64,000 nucleotides of DNA from Eudorina sp. 2006-703-Eu-15 (GCA_003117195.1 BDSI01000055.1:124001-188000); one strand, 5' to 3'; shown: positions 23,101 to 35,673, counted from the first letter of the stretch. Notes: generated by a model from the letters alone, not told the origin. Numbers and translations: made by a program.

Positions 23101-24778
23101 ACGGTGTGGGCAGCCGACCCGCACCAGCTGGCAGTATCCCGAGCGCGCCAAAAGCGCGCCCAAAACCAACAGCGCTCTTCCGACACCGCAGCCTTCTTTT
23201 CTTTTTGGGGTTCGGGCAATGGGTATATTATATACGCATACGGGCAAAATGATCGGGCGCCAGACGGCCCCTCGCATGTCACGCACTCCTGTCCTGCCTG
23301 CCCTAATAACACACGGTGTGGGGTCTCCGCCGCACATACTCACACACGCACCTTGGCGTCTATCTCCGCCGGCTGGTTGTACCCGCACAGAGTCACAATG
23401 TAGACGATGTACCCGGGGTTTGAGGGCATGGACGGCTGGTCAAACAAGACTCGCCGGTCCGGCCCCGCATCCGCCGCTCCCTGGCCCCCGGCCGCCGGCT
23501 GCCGCGGCTGCTGCTTCGGCGTGCTGCACGACGAAATGCGGCCATTCACGATACTGCGATACGCAATGGTGGCGGGCGCGCCCACCGTAACGCCCTCCAT
23601 GTTTAAGCCGTCGCAAAAGTCGATGTAATAGAGGCCGGCGGCGGCCCCGTGCGACACGTGCAGGTAGTACGTGATGATGTCATCACCGGACTGCAGCGAC
23701 GTGTGAACCGCCCTCAGCTCACCTGAAGGGCAAAACGGGAGAGGCCAAGCATAGCACAGCACAGCACAGCATAGCACAGCATGAGCACGAGGCGGGCGCA
23801 GGGTCGTCTTGGTTTCCCCGGGGTGGCGCCCGGGGGCTGGGGATGGCCCCGGGCGGGCTCGCAACGAAGGGTGATGGTGATGATGGATTAAGGGATGGCC
23901 GCCTGGCCAGGGCGTGCTGGCTGGCTGGATGAATGAGGGATTGGTCGGGTGGCTAGATGCATGGATGGATGGATGGATAGATCGATTTACAAGATGCTTG
24001 GTGAAATGACTCAAGCATTACAAGGTGGACCCTCCTCCCCAACGGGCAGTCCAACGGGGCCCCACACAGATAGCTTTGCAGCGGTACCTCCAAGAATAGC
24101 GCCCAACAACAACCGCGCACTTATCCAGCACCACCCGCAGGTGGGGGAGTGACATTGACAGCGGATGGCGCCGACCGCTGCACACAGGCCGGACCTGAAC
24201 GCGCGCTGCTGGTGACAAGGGGCAAGGGAACTTTGCACCCTGCCCTAATGGAACTACGCATCCTGCCTTAAACCCGCATGGACACCAAGTGGCACAGCAC
24301 TATGGACGCGGGCAGGGGAAGTCGGGCGAGGGCGATGACAACTGGCAGGCCCAACCCGCCGATCCGGCATGGTCAACGTGCCGACATAGCGTGGTCAAGT
24401 AACCGCCCGGAACTAACAGAATGCACCAGGATTCAGACTGTCACAAGCCTTGGTCAAGATCCGCATAAGCCTTCCCGGCGCCTTGCCTACAACGCAATAC
24501 ATTTTGCTTGCGAAACACTGCAATTCCCCCCTCCCCCCGTGAGAGACATGGTCGGATGACGCCGCACGCGACGACCTCGCTTTGCTGCCCGCCTTATTCC
24601 TACCTGTGAGCTCGCCGGGAAGAAGGGTGTCCAGCGCCACAGCAGGATAAGCCGTGTTTATGAGGAACAGCAGCGGAACGAACCCGCTCAAGGCAGCGGT
24701 CAGCGAGCGGCACGCCGCATGCCGCGAGCCCGTCCCCCGGCCCGCCTCTTGACGTTTGCAGCGCGAAGTCGCCCGCAT
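20061..24778 (-). CDS. Metalloprotease B: M11-type peptidase with altered zinc motif
   Basis: Exons on the minus strand: 24604-24778, 23352-23722, 22233-22551, 21593-21870 and 20061-21299, summing to 793 codons plus stop, phases 1,0,1,0. ATG at 24778 gives a 58-residue exon with a hydrophobic segment (FVPLLFLI) that may act as signal peptide or anchor. The N-terminal domain has DRRVLF and YIVTLCGY. The zinc site reads HEAGHNFNMAH (about 332-342): the three His and Glu remain, but the Gly normally found in HExxHxxGxxH is Asn. CTMG replaces CPMG, and RCFNAPHMWQ is present. The acidic motif CGDGLDDDCDGLTDEQDPDC is at about 523-542 and the rest is Pro-rich. It is the most divergent copy; activity could be changed or lost. 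Other features match its array neighbours. Confidence 0.9.
23015..23101 (+). repeat. CA-tailed repeat core followed by a long (CA)n microsatellite
   Basis: CGCATGTCACGCACTCCTGT then TTTGCCTGCC and about 50 bp of CA repeat (23049-23101), inside intron 2 of metalloprotease B. Confidence 0.85.
23211..23345 (+). repeat. CA-tailed dispersed repeat, copy 2, inside intron 2 of metalloprotease B
   Basis: Near-identical over its first 75 bp to 18635-18710. It ends directly beside the donor of exon 2 (23352), so the repeat supplies most of the beginning of this intron on the transcribed strand. Confidence 0.75.
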
Positions 24779-26280
24779 GGCACGGCGACGTTGCAACGCG
24801 TTGCCTCTGCGTCGTTAATAGTCGGCACTTTGGGGCAAGATATTTGGATATCGTAGCGTAGTTGCTGAGACCGAGTCGCCGGAGCTCCTGGGGATGGGCA
24901 AGACAGCTTCTATCAACACGCAGTTGAGCGTTTCGTTTGCACTCTGAGGACGAGCCACTTTTGATGTAACGCTACTAATATAAGTAATATTAGTTGCGGC
25001 GCGGAGTGCAAGCAAAATGGTGGCCCCAGTTTGTCAGTCGGTGGTAGTATGGGTGGACGACTTGTCTATTGTGAATCCTAAATTTATTGTAATAAATTTG
25101 TTTATTGTAACGTAGTGTTCGTTCATGTACTTGCTGGTTTTCGTTTGGGTGCCGCGGAGTCCGAATTGTGGATCCAATAAACCGTCTGCTCGCTTCACGC
25201 CGTCTTCCCGAGCTACCTAAAAAAGCTACAGCCATATACTGCTGGGCATGCGCTTTAAATGAACTTCAACAAATTCTCTGCAATTGCTGAGCTGGCGCCA
25301 ACAGTCGGGCATATCGGCAAAGTGATACTCGAAGGTGGTCCACACTTTTCCCCCGGGCGCAACAGGCATCGCGCATGGAGAGACTAGCCCCGAAATATAT
25401 AATTTTTTATTTACTTACAAAGTGGTTCCTGCTAAATAGTATCACAATCTCGTAGACGGACGTCTTACTGACGGGAGAAAGCCGAACAGTTGCAGGTGAA
25501 GCAGGTCCGACGAGCATCAGCGAATGACACGATCCCACGCGGTCCGTATCTCAGTGAGGTCTCCGGTCGCCAGATGTTTGGGCTCGTAACACTGACAAGT
25601 ATAACCAGCGCAACTCTTCAAATGTTTCTGTCCGTGGTGTGATACAGACGGTAGTAGCCGAGAAAACGATAATGTTCTGTCGCGAACACTATCAAAACGT
25701 TCTGAGCAGCAATACAGCACTGAGCTTACTCATTCGATTTGATGGGCAAGGTTGATAGTCCCAACGGCCAACGAACGCGACAGGAACGGACTCGAACGGC
25801 GGGTCGGGAGCCGAAGAGCCGTGAGGGCAGGCTACCCAACGTTGGACCATGTAGTCGCGAAAATGCCGAGCGACAAAAAGTGGCACCTGCTCGTTTACCT
25901 GGCGCAATGCGTGCTACAAGCAGCAGGGTGAGGGGCGAGCGGTCATGAAGGACGGCCCCGAGTCGCGGCCCGACGGTTGGCTTCTGTCGGTATTCCCCGC
26001 CCCACCGATGAAGGATAACCATCGCACAAATGACCGCTCATTTACGCCAGCCGAAGCCATCCTATCCAAAACCTGCAGGTAAATATATGAATCGATTACA
26101 AAAGGAACGCCGAGGTGCATCCATTAGCTACATCCCTTGAGCGCCTCGCGCTTAAACCCTAGTGAACCACTCCGTACTCGGGCACCCCCAGCAAGCTGTC
26201 CTGCCCCGTGTTGTTTCTGTGGCCACCCTGCAGCGGCCGTCGCCTGCAAAGCGACTATTACCCCTAGGGATGCTGCCTTC
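24779..26280. promoter_or_regulatory. AT-richer 5' region of metalloprotease B; no gene seen
   Basis: Contains stretches such as AATTTATTGTAATAAATTTG near 25081. Presumed promoter region of B. Short frames on both strands carry no recognisable domain. Confidence 0.4.
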
Positions 26281-26450
26281 TTATTAATGGTGATGCAGTG
26301 CACCCCGCGGGTCATTGGTGACAGCCGCAGCTTCCTCACCACACACTGCAAAACGAGTCCGCGCCATCATGCCGCACCCGACAGGCTCCACTAGCGCACC
26401 GAAGCACACCCCGCACCCAACCTATTTGTTAGGGAGCCACCCCGTTTATG
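26281..26450 (+). repeat. Dispersed repeat R1, copy 2
   Basis: Starts TTATTAATGG and contains CCCCGCGGGTCATTGGTGAC, AGCTTCCTCACCA, GCACCGAAGCAC and GAGCCACCCCGT, in the same order as 60841-61000. Confidence 0.8.
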
Positions 26451-27022
26451 GGGTCCAGCCACTGTTGAATGAACGAATGTTGACTTGAACGGATGTCACA
26501 GTGAACCCTAGAGTGGTGCCGACTCACCACACACTGCTGAACTCTTGGGCGCTCCTGGGTTGGCAAACAGATGATGCCCGGGTGGGCTGTATACGAACCG
26601 GTTTGGCGATGGGTTGTTTCTGTTCTCCCGCTGCGATCCCAGGGAAGTCTTCTGTTGCTGCAGGGAACCATTGAGTTGCGGTGCGCCCACATGCGTTCCA
26701 AGAGCCTTGCTAGCCGAGCCGGAAGTGCAGCGAACCACCGATGCGTGCAACGTTTTCGCCTCTGCTGAAGAACTCGATGAGCCGTGGAGCGCGCCGTGGA
26801 GTTTTGACCTGAGCGCGCCGTCCGGACGGACCGGCTCGAGCCGGGGGACATGAGTGTGTCTTTTGAGGCGCCCAGGGGTGTGATCGGACGGGAGTCGCCC
26901 GACTTCACTTGCTGCCTGCTGTGCAAAGCACCATAGCGAAGAGAACGTGGTGCTGTGTGCGAGGCCTGAGGTGGGAGCGCGGGACTCCAAGGGTGCAAGG
27001 TTTCATTGGCTACAGGCCCCAC
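26429..27022 (-). mobile_element. Second LINE reverse-transcriptase C-terminal remnant
   Basis: The stretch at about 26664-26730 encodes ARLLERMWAHRNSMVP on the minus strand and aligns with the end of the remnant at 15719-16189 (ARLAKMLERMWAHRNSIVP). DNA in between shares GCCCACATGCG and AGCCGAGCCGGA-type blocks. Flanking sequence on both sides is decayed and I cannot define the ends. Non-functional. Confidence 0.5.
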
Positions 27023-29185
27023 AGCCGAGGGCTCCTCACCGTGCGGTGGTCACTGCCTGATTTGAGCACTTTATTCCACCGGCACCAGGCAGTTCTACCG
27101 TCACCATCCGTGTTACAAGGGCGGGCTGACTATGAATAGAGTGCGCTGCCGCCGCCGGCTGTATGAGCCCCCCAAAACAAAATCATCACCACCACAGAGA
27201 GATCAGACACCATCAAACACCATCACCACAATCCTGCCTACATACGGTACACAAATCGAACGCAGCTTGGAAACTAACTTCGTCCAGCCCTGCTGCCATG
27301 GCCAACCATGGTGGCGGATGCCGAGGGCACTCTCTGGGCAGGACAAAGGTATGGATTCATGGGCCGGTGCTGGGGCACTCAAACACCTTGAAACACCCCC
27401 ACCGGACATCCATCGACTTCGCGTACCGAGACTCACAAGAGATTCACGGCGAGATCCGGCTGTTTGACAACTGTATGAATGAATAAGAACGTGACGCTCA
27501 GTCATGGTTAACTGTCGTAATGTCAGGTAACGTCATTCTGCCGTCGGGAAGAGAATCCACGTGCACCATGTGTACCATAAGGCCGCCGCACGCACACCGG
27601 CAAACGCGCCAGGGCCAAAATTGCTGCAGGGGCCGTATAAGCCACTCACTCAATCTCTTTTCACACTGGTCACATCAAAAGAGCACGCCCGTAATGCGTC
27701 AGCATCTGTACAGCAGCTGCCCGTTCTTAAAGAACGGGCAGGAACCGGCGACGGTCACGTGCATGATTACCGTTTGTCGCTTATGCATCATCATCATCAT
27801 CATCCCCCGGTAATAAAATTAAATTATCGGATGACATAACCTGAATGAAATACCATAGACCGAGAGGATCAACCAGGATCAACCAACACTCGGCCGTTGT
27901 GTTGGTTGGTTGGCGGTTCGGTGCCATGTTGGTTTGGCCCGAATAATGGGCCCAACGCGGTGGCGTATGTACGGTAACTGCATATGTACAAGCGCCGGGA
28001 TCTAAGCAGGATGCCGCACAGCCGAAAGCCCAGACCATCCACGCAGGCAAGGGTCCTGCAGGCCAAGACGCCGTGGGTGGCGACATCGGGCGCGACATGC
28101 ACGTGTCCACGAGATCCTTGTGCGCTGCAGACAGTCCTACACCTGTCAACAACCAGCAACTAATTACCCAAGTCCGAATAAGTCCCAATAGGTCGCAACA
28201 CAAATCGACATAACAGGTGTCCCAAGGCGACGCGTGTGCGGGCGCGACAACCCATGGAGACATTGTCCAAGCGCTGTGAGTGGACGCCGCACCCGCCAAA
28301 ATGGCCAAGTATGGTGACGTACCCCATCAGACATGAAGCAGCGAACCCGGCCGCGTCCGCAGGATGACGGTGCGTGCACCGGAGGTGGCGTCAAATCCCT
28401 AGAAGCCCTACCTGGTGGATCGTCCCTCGTCAAACGTTGGTGCTCCGCCCAGGGTCAACAACAGGTCCACACGTCGCTACCTAAAATGTTGCACTCACAG
28501 GTTTGATCAGACAAGTTCGGCGTTCGTTGGCCTCATAGGGCCCGCTCCGGCACTGAGGCGATTCCTCTAAACCGTGAGTCGAGCGAGAGAGAATGAAATG
28601 GACGTATGTATGCCCTTGCACACGGGTCAAGTAGGGCCTCCCGAAACGGCATGCGCCACTGCGATGGCCCTTGGTTACCTCTCATGACGCCAGTCGAATT
28701 CACTCTCATGCCACATGCCCACATCCCCCCCATCTCTCGTCCTCATTCACGTCCTCACTCTCTCTCTCCCCCTCTGTGTGCCCCTCAGTCCCGCTCTCAT
28801 GCCGTCCAAGGACAAGGTGGGTCAACGAAGGGCGCGCTGTGCCGCACCGCACCGCAACCGCGCTCAGCCTGTCGGCGCAGGCCGAGTCCGCGCCCCCCCC
28901 GGCGGCGGCCCGCGCGTTGCACCGCGCTGCGCAGTGCCGAGCGCTGGGTTGGAAATCCCGGCTGGGTGGTGGCCTGTCTCTCCCCGCCTGGCGAGCTGCG
29001 CGTGCCGCTTGCCGCCCATCGCCGCACTCTCATGGGTCGCCGCAACTACATGTGTCGGGGCCTCTCATCTAGGGGCGGCCCGATTCCCATTCGCCAAGCC
29101 CCACCACGGGCACCTGCACGTGTCAGACTGTGTCTAATTGTGTCCAAGTCCCAGTGTCTCTAAGTCCCAGTACTTAACCAGTGTG
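27023..29185. other. Spacer without supported genes
   Basis: Overlapping frames on both strands, a (CAT)n run near 27785-27803 and a pyrimidine-rich stretch at 28736-28796. ATG CCG TCC AAG GAC AAG followed by gtgggt at 28799 could mimic a start exon, but no following exon was recognised. Confidence 0.4.
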
Positions 29186-29281
29186 TCCATGTCCAAGCGC
29201 CTCCATGTCCAAGCGCCTCCATGTCCAAGCGCCTCCATGTCCAAGCGCCTCCATGTCCAAGCGCCTCCATGTCCAAGTGTG
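29186..29281. repeat. 16-bp tandem repeat TCCATGTCCAAGCGCC
   Basis: Five perfect units and a sixth variant ending AAGTGTG, in the 3' flank of metalloprotease C. Confidence 0.95.
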
Positions 29282-29649
29282 TCCATGCTGTCACCGTCTG
29301 GATCGTCACGCTACGATCGCCCCCTACCCGTGTCCACGACCGCCCCAAAATACAGTGCCGGCCCTGCTAGCTAGCCCGTCCTGCCCTGCTAGCCTTGCCG
29401 CCTACAAACGCATCACCCTACGTGCCCCGAACTAATTTAATCAAGTGGCCCCACGATCATGCGGATGATTTCGCTGCGCCGTAAGGAGCACACACGTCTT
29501 CTTCATCAGTCGCCCCGGGACATTCACATCTTCATCTACGCGCAGCTACGTCCCTCACATGCCGCGCACTTTGCACAACCGCCGAGGCGACACACAAACA
29601 ACCATGTACGGTAAGCATGGTCGTTTCATATGGAAGTGGTCAGGCGGGT

Positions 29650-29654
29650 TTACA
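29650..29654 (-). terminator. Candidate poly(A) signal TGTAA of metalloprotease C
   Basis: TGTAA on the minus strand, 136 bases past the stop codon of metalloprotease C. TGTAA is the usual nuclear poly(A) signal in volvocine algae. A 5-base match can occur by chance. Confidence 0.4.
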
Positions 29655-29789
29655 TGTATCAGCAACGCACACACAGAGGATGAACCCATGCAGACGCATT
29701 CACACATGTGTACACGGCGGCCTCAAATAAAGACAAGAGGGCGGCGCCGTGCGGTCCCGGAATCATCACCGCCTTCGAGGTCGATTCAA

Positions 29790-32700
29790 TCATTGGGATA
29801 TGAGCCGACGCCCCGTCCGGGCTTGTGGAGGCGGGCGCTTGGTGAAGAGCTGCAGCAGCGACAGCGGGGGCCGGCTGGGAAGGTTGAAGGAGGACGTGGA
29901 CGGCGGCGGCGTGATGCGAGGCGGCGGTCGAGGTGACGGCGGGGAACGGAGGCGCGGCGGCGGCGGTGATGATGGCGGTGGGGGACGGAGGCGCGGGGAC
30001 GGCGGCGGCGACGGGCGGCGAGGCGGGGGCCGAGGGGACCGGGGCGGCGACGGTGGCGGCGGCACAGGTGGCGGCGGCGGCGGCGGCACGGGCGGCGGCG
30101 GGAGGGGTGGCGGCGGGGACCGAGGTGAAAGGCGTGGCCGTGGTGACGGCGGCGGGCGCCGAGAAGACCGGCGTGGCGGCGGCGGGGACGTGGCCGGCGG
30201 TGGGGGCCGGGGCCGGCGGGGAGGGGGCGATGACGGAGACGGCCGATTGATGGACGGGAGTGCGGGTTTGGTCGGGACAGAAGGCTGCGGGGGCAGCGGG
30301 CGAGAGGGCGGTGCCGGTCGCAAGGGCGTCTCCGGCTGGGGCGGCGGCGGGGGTGGTGGCGGCGGCGGCGGCGACGGAACTGCAGGGGTCCCGGGTGGTG
30401 GCGGTGGGGGCAGCGCTGACGGCACGTTTGGGCTCTGCGGTTGATCTGGCAGTTGTGACGGCAATTGCGGCGCCGGCGGCGCCGGCTGTGGCAGGGGGCT
30501 GGGAAGCGGTCGCGGTTGTAGAGGCGGGCTGCTGCGCGGCGGCGGGGGCCGACGGACGGGTGGCGGCGGCGGTGAGGGCCGGCGTACCGGTGGCGGCGGC
30601 AGGCGTACCGGTGGCGGCGGCGGTGGCGGCAACGGTGACGGTGGCGGCGGCGGTGAGGGCCTTTTGGTTGGTGGGGGCGGCGGGGGCATGGCAGAAAGCT
30701 GCGCCGTCGGCGTGTAGCCGGGGGGCATCCTGCCCGCGCAGTCCGGGTCCAGCTCATCCGGGAGGAAATCGCAGTCGTCGTCCAGGCCGTCGCCGCAGCT
30801 CTGCTCCTTGGCCGACTTGCGACGGCAGAACTTGACGGCGGCGCCGTCGGGCCCCCAGCTAACGAACTGTAGTACGACGTTACTCATTGCATCCGTCCAA
30901 GTGCCTTTGACCGCCACGTCAGCCAGCAGCACGGTCTGAACGTAGTAATTCAGCGCGGTGCCATTGTACGTGTGTATGACAACAAATGGCTGGTTATCCA
31001 TCCATTGTGGGTACGGCAGCTCGTACGGATACACGTTGATGCGTACGGAAAAAAAGAGCGTGTTGGGGCCGTTCGCACTCATGTCCGCCGCCACGTAGCT
31101 GTCCGCCTTCGCCATCTGGGGTGGGATCGTCAGCCCCAAATTGATGCCGTACGGCAGATCTGCGTCCTGCAGGCGTACGAACGGCTGGCCCCAGCCCAGC
31201 TGCCACATGTGCGGCGCGTTGAGGCAGCGGATGCCCTGCCCGCCCGTCGCGCCCATGGGGCAGGTGTGGTCGCACTGGTCGTACAGGTCGCAGTGGCCCG
31301 TCACATCGCCGTGCGCCATGCCCAGCGTGTGCCCCACCTCGTGGAACAGAAACTCGATGTTCGGGTAGATGTCGCCGTTCATCCAGACCATACCCGTGCC
31401 GTAGCTGTTCTTGTCGCTGTAGTCCCTGATCCGGGGCCCTATGGTTGCCGTACCAGCGAAGACCGGATTGCACCCTGTTCGGCAGGCAGGAGAGGCAACC
31501 AGAAGACACGGGCGAGGGGAGCCCGGGGCGGTTTCGCGGACTTCGTTCGATGTGACATATGAGGTGACAGATGAGGTGGGGTAGGGGAGTTAAGTGGGGG
31601 CGGCGCGGCGGGGGGGGGGGCTGAGGTTGGCTCGCGTGCCGGCGGGCGCTCCCCACGGTTGAAACGGACTCATAACGCAAAGCACCCGTGCACGGCGCAA
31701 CGGTGCATGTGCCAGTGCGCCCGCTGCTACGGCATGGTGCGGGGTACGATGGTACGACGCAAACCAAGGTACTGGTGGAGGGTGAGGCAGCGCCGTCCGT
31801 CCGTCACTGAACAGCAAGCAGCCCACACACACGGGTGGTCTTCTTGTTCAACACACACACACACACACACATCGCAGACCAACGACATAACCGACTCCGA
31901 TCATGAGAAGTCGCCCGCCGTTTTCGCTCTACCGTATCTTCACCCTTCTGCACCCCTCCGCCGCCCGGCACTTACTCCGAGCCACGTAGCCCGGGGGCAG
32001 GAACAGGACCTTGTGATGGTAGTCCGTCGGCGTGATCCCCTTGAACATGACCTGGCTGTCGGCGTAGTACTGCCATTTGAGCAGGTTGTCCCGCTCACAG
32101 TCCACCGTGTCGAACGTGTTGCCGGTGCCGAAGCGCCAGGGAAGGTTCAGGGTGCCGTTGCAGGGGATGGCGATGTCGGTCACGATCTTGACCTGCGACG
32201 GATCCAGGGTGACTTGGCCGTAGGAGCAGGTGTTGTAGTAGCCGGAGAGGGTTCGGGCTCCGCTGCCGAACAGGAAGGAGTACATGTCCTGTGAGCACAG
32301 TGGAGCGGCGAAGGGTAGACCGTGAACGGGGCAACGCGCGAAGGGAAGGGCTTCCGGCTCCCAATGGCACCGCGTTTCTCGGATGGATGATTGCGTAGGA
32401 TCGACCCGATACAATTAACGCGGTGCGGTGCTCTTAATCGTGTTCGACCCGATACAATTAACGCGGTGCGGTGCGCTTAATCGTGTTCGCCCAACCAGGG
32501 GCACTGTACTGTACTGGACGGTGCCAACTGCACCATTTGGAGCCTATCAACAAAGAGTTAACCGCACTTCAAGCGGGTATGACTTTGATGTGAAGGATGT
32601 TTTTACTTATGCGCTGCACGCGACGGGCGCCTCCTCGGTCCTGTTCCTGCCAAGGCGTAATCCTGCCGGCGTCCAACGAGGCTGCGTCGGCAGAGCCTAG

Positions 32701-33390
32701 AAATAATAATACAAATGGGCCACCACGAAGAGCAAGCGCACTGGTTGGATTGCTGAGATTCAGCAGGGGATACGCACCGAGGAGGACGCCACAGGAGGCG
32801 ACGTGTAGCCGCACATGGTGACGATGTAGATGAGGAACGTCGGCCGAGTCGGCGTCGTGATGGTGTTGCCGAAGAGCGACCGGCGAAGCGCGGGTCCGGC
32901 TGTGGCGTTGGCTGGGCCCGCGATGACACTGCCGCTGGTGTCCAGCCTGCGCGGCCTGCTGCACGTGAAGACGGTGCCGTTCTCGATGGCTCCGTAGGAG
33001 ATCTCCACGGGGACGTTCAGCGGGATTTCGGAGCGCGGGATTTCATCGCAGAAGGACAAGCGGTAAAGCTGCCCGGGTGACTGGCCGGCGTCTTGCTCCA
33101 GGTAGTACACAGAGGTGTCGCCGCCACCGAGGACCGTGGACAAAAGCATGGATAGTGTGCCTGTGGGAATGAATGGAAAGGTCCGAATTATGTTTCTGCG
33201 GGGATAGCGCTGCCTGTCGTGCTTTTACCCCCGTCGGGTCAGCGAGGAAATTGTGCTTACCGGTGATAGTTGTAGACGCATACGCATCTAACGCTGTCTG
33301 ATGCGCATGGGAATGTCGTATGATTATTGCGGCGCTGGATAGAAGGAGGAGTAATGCAGGGCCAGATAGACCAAACGACATCCTCCCCAT
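29790..33390 (-). CDS. Metalloprotease C: secreted gametolysin-like M11 peptidase with proline-rich tail
   Basis: Four exons on the minus strand: 33261-33390, 32778-33160, 31976-32288 and 29790-31474, giving 836 residues with phases 1,0,1. ATG at 33390 starts a signal peptide (PALLLLLSSAAIII core). The N-terminal domain carries LRRSLFG and YIVTMCGY. HEVGHTLGMAH is at about 320-330, with CPMG and RCLNAPHMWQLGWGQPF read through without an intron, unlike A, B and D. The acidic motif at about 502-521 reads CGDGLDDDCDFLPDELDPDC, with Phe where the paralogues have Gly. The remainder to the stop is Pro-rich with Ser, Arg and Lys, ending in a non-repetitive tail. Expected to be secreted to the cell wall or matrix; substrate unknown. 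Confidence 0.92.
32401..32486. repeat. 43-bp tandem duplication in intron 2 of metalloprotease C
   Basis: Two nearly identical units beginning TCGACCCGATACAATTAACG; they differ at about one position. Intronic, between exon 2 (ends 32778) and exon 3 (starts 32288). Confidence 0.9.
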
Positions 33391-33639
33391 CAGTGGCGAC
33401 GAGAGGGGCGGGCGGCCGTGCCGCTGTTGATCGCTGCTACAGAAATGACCCTAATAAAGTGGAGCTTACAAAGGAAGGAAGTCTGGAAAATCGATCAAAG
33501 GTAACGGAAGTCGTTTTGAAAGACAACGACAGGTGCTTGCGGTTGTCGATTTCCTGCTCCAACTGATCTAACCCGTCAAATGCAAAAAGCTATGTTGCGG
33601 GTTATTATAATTATAGAATGTGTTGATAATTTAGTCGGT

Positions 33640-33673
33640 TCGTGTGAACCCCTGCGGAGGGGATTGTTCACGA
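33640..33673 (+). other. Possible RNA/DNA hairpin upstream of metalloprotease C
   Basis: CCCCT at 33649-33653 pairs with AGGGG at 33658-33662 across a 4-base loop, and GTGAA at 33644-33648 pairs with TTCAC at 33667-33671 across a small bulge. Function unknown; could be chance. Confidence 0.3.
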
Positions 33674-34654
33674 AAAGTAAAGCTAAGGTAGCCTTCGCCT
33701 GGCCAAAGAAAATTCCAGACAACATGAAAAGTCTTCAAGTTTTTCAAAGTCTTCAGGTCAATATATTCTAGCACTACTTCGTGACAGCATTTAACGAAGG
33801 CAGCTAGGAAATCGGTTGCAACTAAATCCGGATCCGAAACCGGTAGCAGCTTTCGTCGGAACCCGGCTGCGCCTAGCTACAACATGTAATCTTGCGGTAG
33901 CTTCTACGATGATACCAATAACATTGCAAATACACTGAAGGTGACAGTGATTGTCTTGGTCAGAAGGCTAAGGGGTCAACGGCGGACGCCCTCTGACTTC
34001 TAACGTGCTGTATATACAAATTACTCTGGTACAAGTAAATATATTGTGAAACTGACTATGCGCATGCAGACAAGCCTGATTAGCCTAAACGCATTGCAAG
34101 CATACGGGTATGGTATTGACGTCCGCTCGTCCGCACGATGCATGAGCTTAACATTTTGGTGATTATTCTCATAAGGAAATGCCATGTAATGTCTTGGTTA
34201 AATCGTGATTGCTTCCGCTGCAAGCAGCATGGGACCAGCCGGGGTCGGCGGTCAACAGGGTGTTTCAATACAACGAAGCAATGATCCGATTCTCCGCGAC
34301 ACTTAAATTACATTCAATTGAAGCATTGCCAATGGTTTATCTTTTTACCGGAAAGTCTGCAACAGGTTGGCAGTAGCAGCGTCGGAACGTTTGCCTCCCC
34401 ATGGTTTGCTCATCAATTCGTGCTCCTACTGTAGAATGAGTAGGACAGATATTATCATGAGCTGCGAATTTCGCGTCAGTCAGTATCAGCCAGCCATAGC
34501 CGACCGCTGTTGACCCGTCGCAGCGCCGTCGGACCCGTCAAAGGGCGGCCGTCGTAGGTTTGTAGGGAGCGCGCGGTGGCCACATCGTGAGGCGCCAATC
34601 ACCTGCCCCGGGAAACCCTTAGAGCGACTTCAGCACAAAACGCAAAGCTCAAAC

Positions 34655-34682
34655 TGAATGAACGTTACAGCGGACCCCATAA
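34655..34682 (-). repeat. R4 element end
   Basis: Minus strand reads GGGGTCCGCTGTAACGTTCA then TTCA, matching the ends at 17238-17282 and 59167-59198. Confidence 0.55.
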
Positions 34683-35613
34683 GGGATCAAGCTGCTGCTT
34701 TGGTAACCGTCAACGAATCAGCTGACGTGCTCATCAAGAGGCACCGAAAGCGGCGCCGAACCCCAGGCGGACGCGAAGCGGATCAGGCCATACTTGAGGA
34801 GAATCGCTCTGTCAGGCATCCCGCATACAGGCCAGCCATCACCACCCCGGAACGAATCAACCCGCGCAGCACATGTGCGCATCACTTTCTTGGAGGGTCA
34901 CGCCTGGCTCCTGAGTCCTGTTGATGCCGCTGGCTAAGCGACCTGCACTCCCGCAAAATCAGCGGCCGCCGGTCTATGGTCGCGGAGGGCGGCTCCTCCA
35001 GTGCGGTACGGTCCGTGCTGCATGGGCGAGAGGGGTTGGCTGTGCAGGGGCGCGCGACGGCCGGCGGGCCGTTACCAGGCTCCTAGTGGCGCGTTGCCAG
35101 CCACAGTAGGTGCGACGCTTGCCTGGTCGCGGGTCTACCTTTTCCATGTACGGCCGCGACAGCCACCCACATGATCATCAAGATGCCATCAAGACACACA
35201 GCTCTGCAGGCGGCGGCGGCGCCTGTGCAAGCAGCCACGTTTCCGCCTTGCTGTCTCACCCGAACCGCCAGTCTTGGATCCGCTGGGCCTGGGCCAGTAC
35301 AGGGCCGAAAGGGATGCTGCCGCAGGTTTCCGGGCTGCCCGATTTACCCCGCACCCTGCTGCAGCGGCTGCACGGGGAAGGGGGAAACGGCGCAAGAGCG
35401 TGCGGCCGTTATGCACCCTGGGCCACGGGCCCACGGCCACTCGCATTGCCTGGTCAGTCGGCACGCACCGAGACCCTCGGCTGCGTTCAGCCCCCGGCCG
35501 ACTCGCCCCGCGGACCGCAGCAAGCAGGCCCCAGCGTTGGATCACCCAAGCCCGAGCTGGCCCGTGCACCACTGGCCGCCATGCGATCAGATCCCATCCC
35601 ATGGACAGCACGA

Positions 35614-35673
35614 GCTACTGCTACTGCTGCTGCTACTGCTGCTGCTACTGCTGTTGCTACTGCTGCTGCCGCT
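35614..35673. repeat. (TGC/TAC) triplet repeat
   Basis: Imperfect run of CTGCTA and CTGCTG units in spacer DNA; not part of any gene I can support. Confidence 0.85.

Noticed and set aside
28799..28816. ATG with six codons followed by a GT donor (MPSKDK)
   Set aside because: No following exon with a matching phase or known domain could be found, so a gene start cannot be supported.
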